From the NCBI GenBank assembly GCA_023150915.1, contig JAKLKA010000068.1, forward strand, positions 1 through 56,749: DNA of 56,749 nt, written 5' to 3'. The stretch's first letter is position 1; each line of letters opens with the position of its first letter. Below the pieces are notes generated by a model. It saw only the letters and a list, made by a program, of their open reading frames with translations. It did not search any database and was not told where the DNA came from. The stretch is from Polyangiaceae bacterium. GTDB taxonomy: Bacteria; Myxococcota_A; Polyangia; Polyangiales; Polyangiaceae. Below are positions 14,076 to 22,929 of the stretch, piece by piece. The position numbers and the translations under genes were made by a program.

Positions 14076-15644
14076 CTAGGGGCACTTGGAATAACGGGCC
14101 AGAAGCAGGTTCGCTCCGCTGCCGTAGACCCAGCCGGCGTCGCCGTTCGGGTAGCTGAAGAAGTCGTCCTTGGCGCGGAAGGCGCTGGTGGTGGTGACCG
14201 GCGCGCCCACGGGGTTGCCGGTGTTCACGTCCACCTCTTGCAGCGTCCGCGTGCCACCGCTGCGCCACGCCGCGAGCAGGCCCCCCTTGAACGCGACCAG
14301 GTGGGCCGAGTCGTCGTCGACGCCGTTGCTGGTGAGCCAGACCTTGGTCGAAACGTTGCCCGCGGTGTCGAGCTTGGCGATGGCCACGTCCTTGTTGGGG
14401 CGGCCCTCGGGCGAAACGTAGGTGAGCCAGTACCCCGAGGCCACCGACACGAAGCCGCCCAGCGCCGCGCCGCTGGTGCCGGCGCAGTTGCCGCTGGGCT
14501 CGCTCGAGATGACCTTGCTGTCGGCCCACAAGATCGACTTCGAAGCGTAACAGTCCGAGAGGCACACCGGGCCGACGGTGGTCCCGTTCTGGGCCAGGCG
14601 CACATCCAGCGAGTGACTGCAGCCCCACCCCCACCCCGCAACGCTGCCCGATCCGGCGTTGCCGGACAGATCGAGGTGGCGCAGCGTGTCGCCGGTGTGC
14701 GCAATGTTGTCGGGCCAGCGGCGGTAGATGGGGAAATACGCGACGTAACCGGTGCCCTTGAAGTGCAAGCGCCCGCCCTCGGCCGCGAACGTGCTCGAAT
14801 AGCTGTACCACTCGCAGCCGATGGTCGCCTGATTGCAGCCACCGATGAGGTCCTTGTCCACCACCACCGCCCCAGTGGTGCTCAGCTTGACGAAGTAGAG
14901 GTGGTCGGGGCTTCGCGCCACGAGCAGACCGTAGCCGTCGCTCGACGCGGTGAGCCCGTGCACGTGGAGGCCTGGCACGCTGTAGTCGGCGCCGAGCTTC
15001 GTGCCCGCGGCGTTGACCCGCGTGACGTACACGTTGCCGCCGTTGGCCCACGCGATGGCGGTGTCGCCGCTCGGCATCACGGCGCCGTACATCGGCGTGC
15101 CGCCCAGTGAGCCCGCCGCAGCGATGGTCTTCTCGGTGACGCCGCCGGTGCAAGTTCCGCCGCTGCCGCCCGATCCGCCGGTGCTCCCGCCGGTGCCGCC
15201 ACCTCCGCCGCCGACGCTGCCGCCGCTGCCACCGCCACCGGTCACGCTGCCGCCGGTGCCACCGCCACCGGTCACGCTGCCGCCGCTGCCACCGCCGCCG
15301 GTCACGCTGCCGCCGCTGCCACCGCCGCCGGACGGCGATCCACCGCTGCCACCGCCGCCGGTCACGCTGCCGCCGCTGCCACCGCCGCCGGTCACGCTGC
15401 CGCCGCTGCCACCGCCGCCGGACGGCGATCCGCCCGCGCCGGCCGTTCCGCCGCTCGGCGCACCCCCCAGCGAGCCACCGGCGCCGCCACCGTCGGCCCC
15501 ACCGCTCGCGGCGCCGCCAACGCCGCCGGTCTGCGCCGCTCCGCCGGTCGCATCGAAAGAGACGTCGTCATAGCCGAGCACGTCACTGCACGCGGCCGCG
15601 GCCACCACCGCCGCGAAACCCCAAAAGCGCGGTCTTCCCAGCAT
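14076..15644 (-). CDS. Secreted lipoprotein with Gly/Ser/Thr-rich tandem linker and beta-propeller-like C terminus
   Basis: 522 residues from the ATG at 15644. N terminus MLGRPRFWGFAAVVAAAACS is a signal peptide with lipobox ending at Cys19-20. It is followed by ~150 residues of low-complexity linker built of repeated GGGGSGGSVT units. The remaining ~310 residues are beta-rich blades (GYGLLVARSPDHLYFVKLST, VWLTSNGVDDDSAHLV) of the kind seen in propeller-like surface proteins. No catalytic motif. Probably anchored to the outer membrane with the linker as a stalk. The next gene is divergent and starts 41 bases away, so the two share a control region. Confidence 0.7.
   Translation of the reverse strand: MLGRPRFWGFAAVVAAAACSDVLGYDDVSFDATGGAAQTGGVGGAASGGADGGGAGGSLGGAPSGGTAGAGGSPSGGGGSGGSVTGGGGSGGSVTGGGGSGGSPSGGGGSGGSVTGGGGSGGSVTGGGGTGGSVTGGGGSGGSVGGGGGGTGGSTGGSGGSGGTCTGGVTEKTIAAAGSLGGTPMYGAVMPSGDTAIAWANGGNVYVTRVNAAGTKLGADYSVPGLHVHGLTASSDGYGLLVARSPDHLYFVKLSTTGAVVVDKDLIGGCNQATIGCEWYSYSSTFAAEGGRLHFKGTGYVAYFPIYRRWPDNIAHTGDTLRHLDLSGNAGSGSVAGWGWGCSHSLDVRLAQNGTTVGPVCLSDCYASKSILWADSKVISSEPSGNCAGTSGAALGGFVSVASGYWLTYVSPEGRPNKDVAIAKLDTAGNVSTKVWLTSNGVDDDSAHLVAFKGGLLAAWRSGGTRTLQEVDVNTGNPVGAPVTTTSAFRAKDDFFSYPNGDAGWVYGSGANLLLARYSKCP
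15211..15420. repeat. 30-bp tandem repeats encoding the lipoprotein linker
   Basis: Units of exactly 30 bases begin at 15241, 15271, 15301, 15331, 15361 and 15391, with a diverged unit at 15211. Most start GTCACGCTGCCGCC; the unit at 15331 starts GACGGCGATCC. Each encodes ten residues (GGGGSGGSVT type) on the minus strand, so copy-number change keeps the frame. Confidence 0.9.
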
Positions 15645-15684
15645 CCGACGAGGGTCGCTCCGAACACCCGCTCTGTCACGAGAT

Positions 15685-17298
15685 TTGACGCAGGCCCGCA
15701 CGCTGGGAGACAAGGCCCCGGTGACCCTCCGCGAAAGCCCCGATCCGCCGGCAGCAAAGGCGTCGGCCGACGTGACGCGCAGCGCCGGACGGGGCGGCCT
15801 GGCGGTGGCGTTCGCCAAGATCTACTTCATCCTGGTCGGGCTGGTGCAGCAGATCATTCTGCCACTGGTGCTCGGGCTCGACGGTTACGGCGCGCTCTCG
15901 AGCGTGATGAGCATCTCGAGCATCGCCTATAACCCCATCGTCTCGACCAGCATCCAGGGCGTGAGTCGCGCCGTGGCCCAGTCGCCCGATGCCGAACAAG
16001 GCCAGGCCATCCGGCGCACGCTCGGGATCCACGCGACCTTCGCGTTCCCGCTGGGGCTCGGGTTCTTCTTGCTGGCCGGCCCCATCGGACGAGCCGCTGG
16101 GGCGCCGCACCTGGTCGGCGCGCTGCGCATCGTCAGCGGGGTGGTGCTCTTCTACAGCCTGTACACCCCGTTCGTGGGGGTGCTGAACGGTCAGAAACGC
16201 TTCGTGTGGCAGGCGGGGCTCGACATGCTCTACGCCACCCTACGCACCGCGGCGCTCGTCGGCGGCGCCCTCGCGCTCGCGGGCCCGCTCGGCGGCAAGG
16301 TGTCCGGCGCTGCCGCGGGGTTCGTGGCGGCCTCGGGCCTGATCTGCGCGATCGCGCTCGGGCTGGTCGGCATCGGCAAGCGCGGCCGGGGCGGGCCCGG
16401 CGTTGCACAGCACCTGAAGTTCATCGCGCCGCTCTTGCTCGGGCAGACGTTGCTCAACCTGCTCTTGCAGGCCGACCTCACGCTGCTACGAGCTTTCGCT
16501 TCCGACTCGGCCAAGGTGGCGGGGCTCGGCCCCGAGGCAGCCGACCCGCTGGTGGGCGCCTACCGCGCGACGCAGCTGTTCAGCTTCTTGCCGTATCAGC
16601 TGCTCTTGGCGGTGACTTTCATCCTGTTCCCGATGCTGGCCACCGCGTACCGCGACGGCGATCGCGACGCGGTGAAGCGCTACGTGAGCGCCGGCGTGCG
16701 GCTGGCCCTGGTGCTCGCGGGGCTGATGGTGAGCGTGACCTCGGGGCTCTCTGGCCCGCTGATGCGGCTCGTGTTTCCGCCCGAGGCGGCCGAGCTCGGC
16801 GCGCGCTCGATGCAGCTTCTCACCCTGGGATTCGGGGCCTTCGCGGTCTTCGGCATCTTGACCACCGCGCTCACCAGCCTGAAGCGCGAGGTCGCCAGCA
16901 TGGCCATCACTGCCGTGGCATTCGCGCTGGTCGTGGCGCTGTCGTTCTTGCGGGTGCGCGGCACACCCTTCGGGGCCGAGCTGCTCTGGCGCACGGCCAC
17001 CGCGACCACCAGCGGCCTGGTGCTGGCCACCCTGGCCGCAGCGATCTTGCTGCACCGCACGGCGGGCGCCGTCGCCCCGCTCTTCAGCCTGCTGCGGGTG
17101 GTGGCCGCCATGGCAATCACCATTGCCATTGGTCGCTTCCTGCCCCACCCCGGCAAGGTGATGACGCTGGCGTACTCCGCTGGGCTCGGAGCGCTCTACG
17201 TGACGCTCTTGCTGGTCAGCCGCGAGCTTGGCCGGGCCGACCTGGCCACGGTGCGGGCCGTCTTGGGTAAGAGAGCTCAGCCCGGCCCGGCGAAGTAG
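15685..17298 (+). CDS. Polysaccharide/oligosaccharide flippase (MATE/Wzx-like superfamily)
   Basis: Up to 537 residues with about 12-14 hydrophobic helices: IYFILVGLVQQIILPLVLGL, LGIHATFAFPLGLGFFLL, LRIVSGVVLFYSLYTPFVGV and others. Family members flip lipid-linked saccharides across the inner membrane for capsule, O-antigen or exopolysaccharide assembly. No glycosyltransferase genes adjoin it, so the substrate is unknown. The start is uncertain: a TTG at 15685 gives the longest frame, a GTG at 15721 is equally possible and leaves more room for the divergent promoter. The 3' end overlaps the convergent lipoprotein gene by 22 bases. Confidence 0.8.
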   Translation: MTQARTLGDKAPVTLRESPDPPAAKASADVTRSAGRGGLAVAFAKIYFILVGLVQQIILPLVLGLDGYGALSSVMSISSIAYNPIVSTSIQGVSRAVAQSPDAEQGQAIRRTLGIHATFAFPLGLGFFLLAGPIGRAAGAPHLVGALRIVSGVVLFYSLYTPFVGVLNGQKRFVWQAGLDMLYATLRTAALVGGALALAGPLGGKVSGAAAGFVAASGLICAIALGLVGIGKRGRGGPGVAQHLKFIAPLLLGQTLLNLLLQADLTLLRAFASDSAKVAGLGPEAADPLVGAYRATQLFSFLPYQLLLAVTFILFPMLATAYRDGDRDAVKRYVSAGVRLALVLAGLMVSVTSGLSGPLMRLVFPPEAAELGARSMQLLTLGFGAFAVFGILTTALTSLKREVASMAITAVAFALVVALSFLRVRGTPFGAELLWRTATATTSGLVLATLAAAILLHRTAGAVAPLFSLLRVVAAMAITIAIGRFLPHPGKVMTLAYSAGLGALYVTLLLVSRELGRADLATVRAVLGKRAQPGPAK

Positions 17299-18269
17299 GC
17301 GCGGTTCAGCTTGGCGTCGAACCAGGCGGCGCGCATCTTCATCGGGTCGGGCGCATTGGGCTTGGCGGCGAAGAACGGCATCGATGCAGCGGGCCACTGC
17401 TTCCAGACAGCGGCGCCGTCGAGCTGGTAGACGGTGCCGTTCGAATAGGCGATCCACACACGGAACCAATCGCCGGACTTCAGGTAGAGCGAGGGGTCGC
17501 GGACTTCGAAGTCCCAGAGCGACGAACCCGTGCCCTGGGGGGCGCCCGGCGCCGGCTCGTCTTTCAACGGCACCTTCACGTTGAACGCGACGCTGTCGTC
17601 TGCGCCATAGTCGTAAAGCACGGCGGTCGGGTTCGAGACGATGGTGATCGACTCGGCAACCTTCGTCGGAGAGGCCACGTGATACGTCGCCTGCGGTGTG
17701 AGTCCGCCGAGCTCGGGGAACTTGTTGCTGGTCGCCACCGGCGGCTTCCAGGTCGTGCCGCTGCGCACATGGAACTGTCCGGCGTCGGTGAACACCAGCA
17801 ACTTGTCGAAGTGCTCGAGCTGCACGACCGACGCGATGCCCGTGGCGGGCGGCGCATTCGCGCCGCTCCACGCGAGCTCGAGCGCCGTCGGTGCCGACCA
17901 GGCGCCGCTGGCCCAGTTGTAGGCGTACAGCGTCCAACCCGGCGTGCCACCGCCACCGCTTGGCGCACCACCACCGCTCGGCGCACCGCCGCCGCCGCTG
18001 GGCGCGCCGCCGGTGCCGCCGCCACTGGGCGTGCCGCCGCCGCCGCTGGGCGCACCACCGCCGCCCGGCGCACCGCCGCCGCCACTGGGCGCACCGCCGC
18101 CGCCCGGCGCACCGCCGCCGCCCGGTCCGTCGGGCCAGCTGCCGTCACCGATCGCGCCGCCGCTACCGCCGCCGCCGCTACCGGACGGGCCCGGGTCGCT
18201 CTCTTCGCCCAGCACCAGGCACCCGCTCGCCAGCGCAAACGCCGAGACCGAGAGAAAGACCGCGCGCAT
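17277..18269 (-). CDS. Lipoprotein with long Gly/Pro/Ala/Ser linker and beta-rich C terminus
   Basis: 330 residues. MRAVFLSVSAFALASGCLVLG is a short signal peptide with lipobox ASGC (Cys17). A ~75-residue linker of GGGGAPGGG and GGGGTPSGG units follows. The C-terminal ~220 residues are propeller-like (TLYAYNWASGAWSAP, LLVFTDAGQFHVRSGTTWKP, WFRVWIAYSNGTVYQLDG). It shares its plan with the lipoprotein at 14076-15644. No enzyme motif. ATG at 18269; overlaps the flippase gene tail-to-tail by 22 bases. Surface location is inferred. Confidence 0.7.
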   Translation of the reverse strand: MRAVFLSVSAFALASGCLVLGEESDPGPSGSGGGGSGGAIGDGSWPDGPGGGGAPGGGGAPSGGGGAPGGGGAPSGGGGTPSGGGTGGAPSGGGGAPSGGGAPSGGGGTPGWTLYAYNWASGAWSAPTALELAWSGANAPPATGIASVVQLEHFDKLLVFTDAGQFHVRSGTTWKPPVATSNKFPELGGLTPQATYHVASPTKVAESITIVSNPTAVLYDYGADDSVAFNVKVPLKDEPAPGAPQGTGSSLWDFEVRDPSLYLKSGDWFRVWIAYSNGTVYQLDGAAVWKQWPAASMPFFAAKPNAPDPMKMRAAWFDAKLNRAYFAGPG

Positions 18270-18301
18270 GCTCCCCAGCGTACGCCATGGCGGGGGCAAT
18301 T

Positions 18302-19258
18302 TCACCCCGTGGCCCGGCGTTCGCCGCTCTTTTCGTCGATCGCCTCGCGCACGAACAGGTCCTCGAGGGTCTCGTGGCGCGGCGCCACTTCGACCACGGT
18401 CACGCCGGCGTCGAGCGCCGCCCGCAAGAAGTCCCCCACCTGCGCCTGCCCTTCGATCTCGACGATCAGGCGATCGGCGGCCCGGCGCGCTCGGTGCCCG
18501 AGCTCGGTGGCCTTGGCCTCGAAGGCCTCGTCGGCGCCCAAGAGGACCAGATCGGTGCGCTTCACTTCGCTCTTCAAGAGCTCGGCCAGACGCCCGCTCA
18601 CGACCACCAGGCCCTGCCGCAAGATGGTCACGTGATCGCAGAGCGTCTCGACGTCGCTCAAGATGTGGGTCGAAAAGAAGATCGTGCGGCCGGCCTTGCG
18701 CTCTTCGAAGATCAGATCGCGCACCTCTTTCCGACCCACCGGGTCGAGCCCGCTCATCGGCTCGTCGAGGATCAGGAGCTCGGGGTCGGCGACCAGCGCC
18801 GCGGCGAGCCCGGTGCGCTGCAGCATGCCCTTCGACAGGCGGCGCACCGGCCGATCGGCGGCGTACCAGATGCCAACCTGTTCGAGCACCGCGCGGGACC
18901 GATCGCGGACCTTCTTGCCGCTGAGCCCCGAGAGGCGCGCGCACATCTCGACGAACTCGAGCGGCGTCAGATAGGGATACACGTACGGGTTCTCGGGCAT
19001 GAACCCCACGCGCTGCATGGCCTTGGCGCTGGGAATGGGATGACCGAAGAGGGTCGCCGTGCCGCCGGAGGGCGCGATGAGCCCGGTGAGCATTTTGATG
19101 GTGGTGGTCTTGCCGGCGCCGTTCGGCCCGAGGAAGCCGAAGATGTCCCCGCGCTGAACCTGGAAGCTCACGCCCTTCACGGCGTGGACGCGCCGGCGGA
19201 GGAAGCCTTGCCGGAAGACCTTCTCGAGGCCCTGCACACCGATCAGCACGTCGCTCAC
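18302..19258 (-). CDS. ABC transporter ATP-binding subunit (ABC-2 type), permease not adjacent
   Basis: 318 residues from GTG 19258 (another GTG at 19288 is open). Walker [13 protein letters not shown]-loop near [11 protein letters not shown], signature LSKGMLQR (family LSGGQ-like), Walker [15 protein letters not shown]-loop FFSTHIL. The C-terminal ~80 residues form an ABC-2 accessory domain ([37 protein letters not shown]). It would power export through an ABC-2 permease, but neither neighbour is a membrane protein of that class, so the partner is encoded elsewhere. Transcribed toward the lipoprotein, 32 bases away. Confidence 0.85.
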   Translation of the reverse strand: MSDVLIGVQGLEKVFRQGFLRRRVHAVKGVSFQVQRGDIFGFLGPNGAGKTTTIKMLTGLIAPSGGTATLFGHPIPSAKAMQRVGFMPENPYVYPYLTPLEFVEMCARLSGLSGKKVRDRSRAVLEQVGIWYAADRPVRRLSKGMLQRTGLAAALVADPELLILDEPMSGLDPVGRKEVRDLIFEERKAGRTIFFSTHILSDVETLCDHVTILRQGLVVVSGRLAELLKSEVKRTDLVLLGADEAFEAKATELGHRARRAADRLIVEIEGQAQVGDFLRAALDAGVTVVEVAPRHETLEDLFVREAIDEKSGERRATG

Positions 19259-19495
19259 GCAGCGGGAGGTTATCTCGCGCCGGCTCACATATCCAACTAG
19301 CTAGATTCCCAAAGGAAATGTCGAGGCGGCGGGGCCGGGAAAGAACGCGCCCGGACAAACGCCGGAAACGCCGCGACGAGCCGAGTGAAATCGCGCATTT
19401 CGACCGCGTCCCAAAGGGTGATAAAACGCGGCCCGGCCGTGGCACGACGCGAGCAAACGGGCCCGCTCGGCCACGCGGCTTCTGAACGAGGGAAC

Positions 19496-21923
19496 ATGAA
19501 AAGCTCCGGTCTTGCCTCTCTCTCCCTACTCGGCTCGCTCACCTTGGCTTCCACGGTCTTCGCGCAAGAGCCGCTGCCGCCGCCGCCGGCGCAGCCCGGC
19601 GTTGCGCCTGCACCGGCGCCCGGTGCGCCGGCCCCCGGCGCGCCCGCACCCGGAGCGCCTGCACCCGCGCCCGGAGCTCCGGCAGCCGGCCCCGGTTGGG
19701 GTGCGCCACCGACAGGGGCCCCCGCCGGCGATCCGAACCAGCTGGTCACTGGGTGGTGGGGCGCAAGCCGGCGGCGACGCGCAAGCACCCGCCGCGGCAG
19801 AGATGGATCCCGAGACCGAGCGTCAGTGGCGCCGCACGTCGCTGATGATCCAGAACAACCTCAACGCTTCGACCGGCCTGCTCCACACCTCGTACGCCGG
19901 CTCGGGCGCCCCGGGCTCGCTGCGGGTCGGGTTCGTCACCAGCTACTTCAAGGGCTCGGGCTTCCTCTGCGCGGGCGGCAAGTGCAACTACAACACCGCC
20001 ACCAATCCGGAAGGCAAGAACGACGACGAGGTCACGCGGATCGGCGCTCACCTCAGCATGAACGCCACGCTCTTGCCGTTCCTCGAGGCTTATTTGGGCT
20101 TCCACGCCTCGGCCACCGAGAACGACCAGAGCCGCCCGCGGCTGCTGCAGGTGCTCGGCGACACCAACATCGGCCTCAAGGGCTTCATGCCTTACCAGCC
20201 CGATTCGATCTTCTCGGTGGGCGGTGAGCTGCAGCTCTGGCTGCTCAACGGCACCGGCGGTGTCGGGCTCGACGGCTCGGGCACCAGCTACGCAATCCGC
20301 GGTCTGGCGACCGCCGATCTCTCGAATCGCACCAACCCCGACGACCGCGTGCCGCTGCGCTTCAACGCCAACGTGGGCTACCTGTTCGACAACTCGGGTG
20401 AGCTGGTGGCCGACACCGAGACGGCCCGCAAGGGACAGAAGATCACGCGCATCGAGCGCTACGGCCTGGACATCAACCGAGTCGACAGCTTCCAGATCGG
20501 GCTCGGGCTCGAGGGCGTGTTCGATTACGTCCACCCGTTCGCCGAGTGGACCATCGACGTGCCGATGAACCGCCAAGACTACGTGTGCAACGAGAGCCGC
20601 CTCGAGTCGGGCGACGGCTGCCTGGGCACCGACGCCGGCTTCTCGAGCTCGCCGTCCCGCGTGACGCTGGGCGCGCGCGCCTACCCGGGCATCGACGGGC
20701 TCAGCCTGCTCGCGGGCTTCGACATCGGCACCGGCGCCACCTCGAACTTCATCCAAGAGGTCGCCCCGCAGGCGCCGTGGACGCTCTACCTGGGCCTGGG
20801 CTGGGCGGCGGACACCAAGAAAGAGCCGCCGATCATCAAGGAAGTGCAGGTCGACAAGCCCGCGGCCGCACCGGTCTCTGCCGACAGCTACGTCTCGGGC
20901 AAGGTGGTCGAGAAGGGCAGCAACGCCCCGGTCGGCGGCGCCGTGATCCGCTTCGACGGGCGCAACCTGACCGGCATGGTGGCCGCCGACGACGGCAGCT
21001 TCCGCACCATCGACCTCGATCCGGGCACCTACACCTTCACGGTCAAGGCCGCCGGGTACCGCGACGGTCAGTGCCAGGCCACCATCCCGACCGCAGGCGC
21101 TGCCGCCACGCCGCCGGGCTACACGGCGCCGGCCTACCCCGGGGCCCCTGCGGGCGCACCGGGCGCCGCTCCCGGCGCCGCGCCGGGCATGGCTCCGATG
21201 GGTCCCGGGCCGACCATGGCCCCCGCCCCCGCGGGCAACCAGCCCACGATCGTGAACATCACCTGCGAGCTCGAGGCGCTGCCGAAGGTCGGCAACATCG
21301 TGGGCGGCCTGGTGGACGGCGAGAGCAACCAGCCGGTGTCCACCGCCAGCGTGAAGATCACCGACAAGCTGAACCGCGAGCTCGAGCTCTCGGCCGACGC
21401 CACCGGGGCCTTCCGCTTCGAGAACGTGCCGCCGGGTGCGGCCAAGATCACGGTGACCGCCCAGGGCTACTTCACCAGCGTGACCGAGCTCGAGGTCAAA
21501 CCCCAAGAGGACCTCAAGGCCACCATCTCGCTGAACAAGCGCCCCAAGACGCCGAACGTGACCGTGGCGGCCAACGAGGTGAAGCTGAAGAAGCAGGTCC
21601 ACTTCGCCCACGACGCGGCGACCATCGAGCCCGACTCGCAGTCGCTGCTGGAAGAGATCGCGGACGTGCTCAAGACCCGTACCGAGATCGCCAAGCTGGA
21701 AATCCAGGGCCACACCGACAACACCGGTTCGCCAGTGTACAACCAGCGCCTCAGCCAGCAGCGCGCCGACGCCGTGCGCGACGCGCTGCTCAAGCTGGGC
21801 GTGGACGGCAGCCGGATGGAGGCGAAGGGCTACGGGCAAGACAAGCCCCTGGTTCCCAACGTGTCACCCGCCAACCGCGCGCGGAACCGCCGCGTGCAGC
21901 TGATGATCACGCAGAAGAACTGA
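19496..21923 (+). CDS. OmpA-family outer-membrane protein with two carboxypeptidase-regulatory repeats; reading frame broken near 19750
   Basis: ATG 19496 opens a clean signal peptide (LGSLTLASTVFAQE) and a Pro/Ala linker, but the frame then runs into Arg-rich nonsense after DPNQLVTG. The continuing protein (GGGAQAGGDAQAPAAAEMDP...) lies in the next frame. A single base change in the GGGTGGTGGGG tract at 19751-19761 would restore one ~808-residue protein. Domains after the break: a beta-barrel-like region, two CarboxypepD_reg folds (GKVVEKGSNAPVGGAVIRFD; GNIVGGLVDGESNQPVSTAS), and a C-terminal OmpA peptidoglycan-binding domain (IQGHTDNTGSPVYNQRLSQQ, NRRV). Either a sequencing indel or a real frameshift. 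It should tether the outer membrane to peptidoglycan. Confidence 0.8.
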
Positions 21924-21950
21924 CGGCCTGCCGCGCGTCGGCGCCCAAGA

Positions 21951-21980
21951 CGCCCGCGTCACCCGACGCGGGCGTTTTCT
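21951..21980 (+). terminator. Rho-independent terminator of the OmpA gene
   Basis: Perfect 10-bp stem CGCCCGCGTC / GACGCGGGCG with an ACCC loop, followed by TTTTCTTT. Confidence 0.9.
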
Positions 21981-22040
21981 TTGTCCGCCGGCGCCCCGGC
22001 GCCCAAGCACGGCACGCGCAGGGCCGGCGAGGGCGCGCCG

Positions 22041-22418
22041 TCACTTCGGCTCGCGACCCTGCTGCTCGTCGGCGATCTCGTGAAGCAGCTCGTCCACGCG
22101 CCGAACGGCGTCGTGGCCCAGGTCGTATTCGAAGCGCAGCTCGGGCAGCTTACGCAGATCCAGCCGCGGGCCCAGGCCGCGGCGCAGCCGGCTCGACGCC
22201 TGCGACAGCGAGCGCAAGAGCGCCTTGCGCTGCTTGGGGTCGGGCTGGTCCAAGAGCGAGCGCACCGCGATGGTCGCCACCGAGAGATCGTCGCTCACCT
22301 TCACGTCGGTGACCACCAGGGTGGCCAGGCGCTCGTCCCCCAGATCGCGGAGCAGCTCGGTCAGGTGCATGCGCAAGAGGCCCGACACGCGGTCCGAACG
22401 ACGCCCGGCGCGGCTCAT
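22041..22418 (-). CDS. rbfA: 30S ribosome-binding factor A
   Basis: 125 residues, the usual RbfA length. KH-like fold elements are visible: RVSGLLRMHLTELLRDLGDE, LATLVVTDVKVSDDLSVATI, LPELRFEYDLGHDAVRRVDELL. It binds immature 30S subunits and helps 16S rRNA 5'-end maturation. ATG 22418 is preferred over an in-frame ATG at 22430 because GGGGG stands before it and it overlaps the upstream stop (ATGA). Last gene of the rimP-nusA-infB cluster. Confidence 0.92.
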   Translation of the reverse strand: MSRAGRRSDRVSGLLRMHLTELLRDLGDERLATLVVTDVKVSDDLSVATIAVRSLLDQPDPKQRKALLRSLSQASSRLRRGLGPRLDLRKLPELRFEYDLGHDAVRRVDELLHEIADEQQGREPK

Positions 22419-22810
22419 CCGCGCCCCCACTTCTCGGCCAGATCCGTGAAGTCGCCCGGCGGGTTCGAGCGAGAGCCCTCGGTGAGTGTCTCGATGCCAC
22501 CGCCCAGCCCCTCGCCCCCCTCGCCGAACGAGAGGACCTCGGTGCGGACGTCGGCCAGCACCCCGTCGGGAAGCGAGCCTGCCATCTCGGTGAGCTGCGC
22601 GATCACGCTGGTGCAGTGGGCGGACTCGCGCGCCACGGTGACCGCCCCGAGGGTCGCCACCTGGTGGCGCTCGACGTCGCCCACCTCCGAGATGCTGACC
22701 GGCAGCCGGGCGCGGGCCCGCTCTTTGAAGCTCTTCACGACCTGACGGCGGTCCTTCAGCGACCGGGCCCCGGGGATCTGCAGAACCAGTCGCGCAACAC
22801 CAACGAACAT
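22415..22810 (-). CDS. ylxP: YlxP/DUF503 family protein
   Basis: 131 residues beginning MFVGVARLVLQIPGARSLKD. The RSLKDRRQVVKS motif and the VSISEVGD / VARESAHCTSVIAQL pattern are those of DUF503 (YlxP), a small protein found between infB and rbfA in many bacteria and implicated in 30S maturation. Overlaps rbfA by 4 bases. The C terminus has a ~25-residue Gly-rich extension (GEGGEGLGGG) beyond the usual family length. Confidence 0.88.
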   Translation of the reverse strand: MFVGVARLVLQIPGARSLKDRRQVVKSFKERARARLPVSISEVGDVERHQVATLGAVTVARESAHCTSVIAQLTEMAGSLPDGVLADVRTEVLSFGEGGEGLGGGIETLTEGSRSNPPGDFTDLAEKWGRG

Positions 22811-22929
22811 AGGACAGAAAACTAGGTTATCGGTCACCCTCGGCCGGAGGCTGGAATCGACTCCTTGGGGCTCGGCAAGATCGGATCACGGTCGCCAGGC
22901 GCCACCGCAAGGCAACACGGAAGTGAGAA

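Noticed and set aside
15211-15420. CRISPR-like array
   Set aside because: The 30-bp units are contiguous with no spacers and encode a protein linker in frame.
17942-18180. GC-rich repeats as a possible regulatory array
   Set aside because: They encode the Gly/Pro/Ala/Ser linker of the lipoprotein; the period is irregular and codon-based.
17277-19445. One 722-codon minus-strand frame
   Set aside because: It joins the real lipoprotein (17277-18269) with an out-of-frame shadow of the ABC ATPase; only the lower part has a signal peptide and sensible composition.
19746-21839. 697-codon minus-strand frame opposite the OmpA gene
   Set aside because: Leu/Val/His/Arg-rich antisense shadow of the OmpA coding sequence; the plus strand has recognisable domains.
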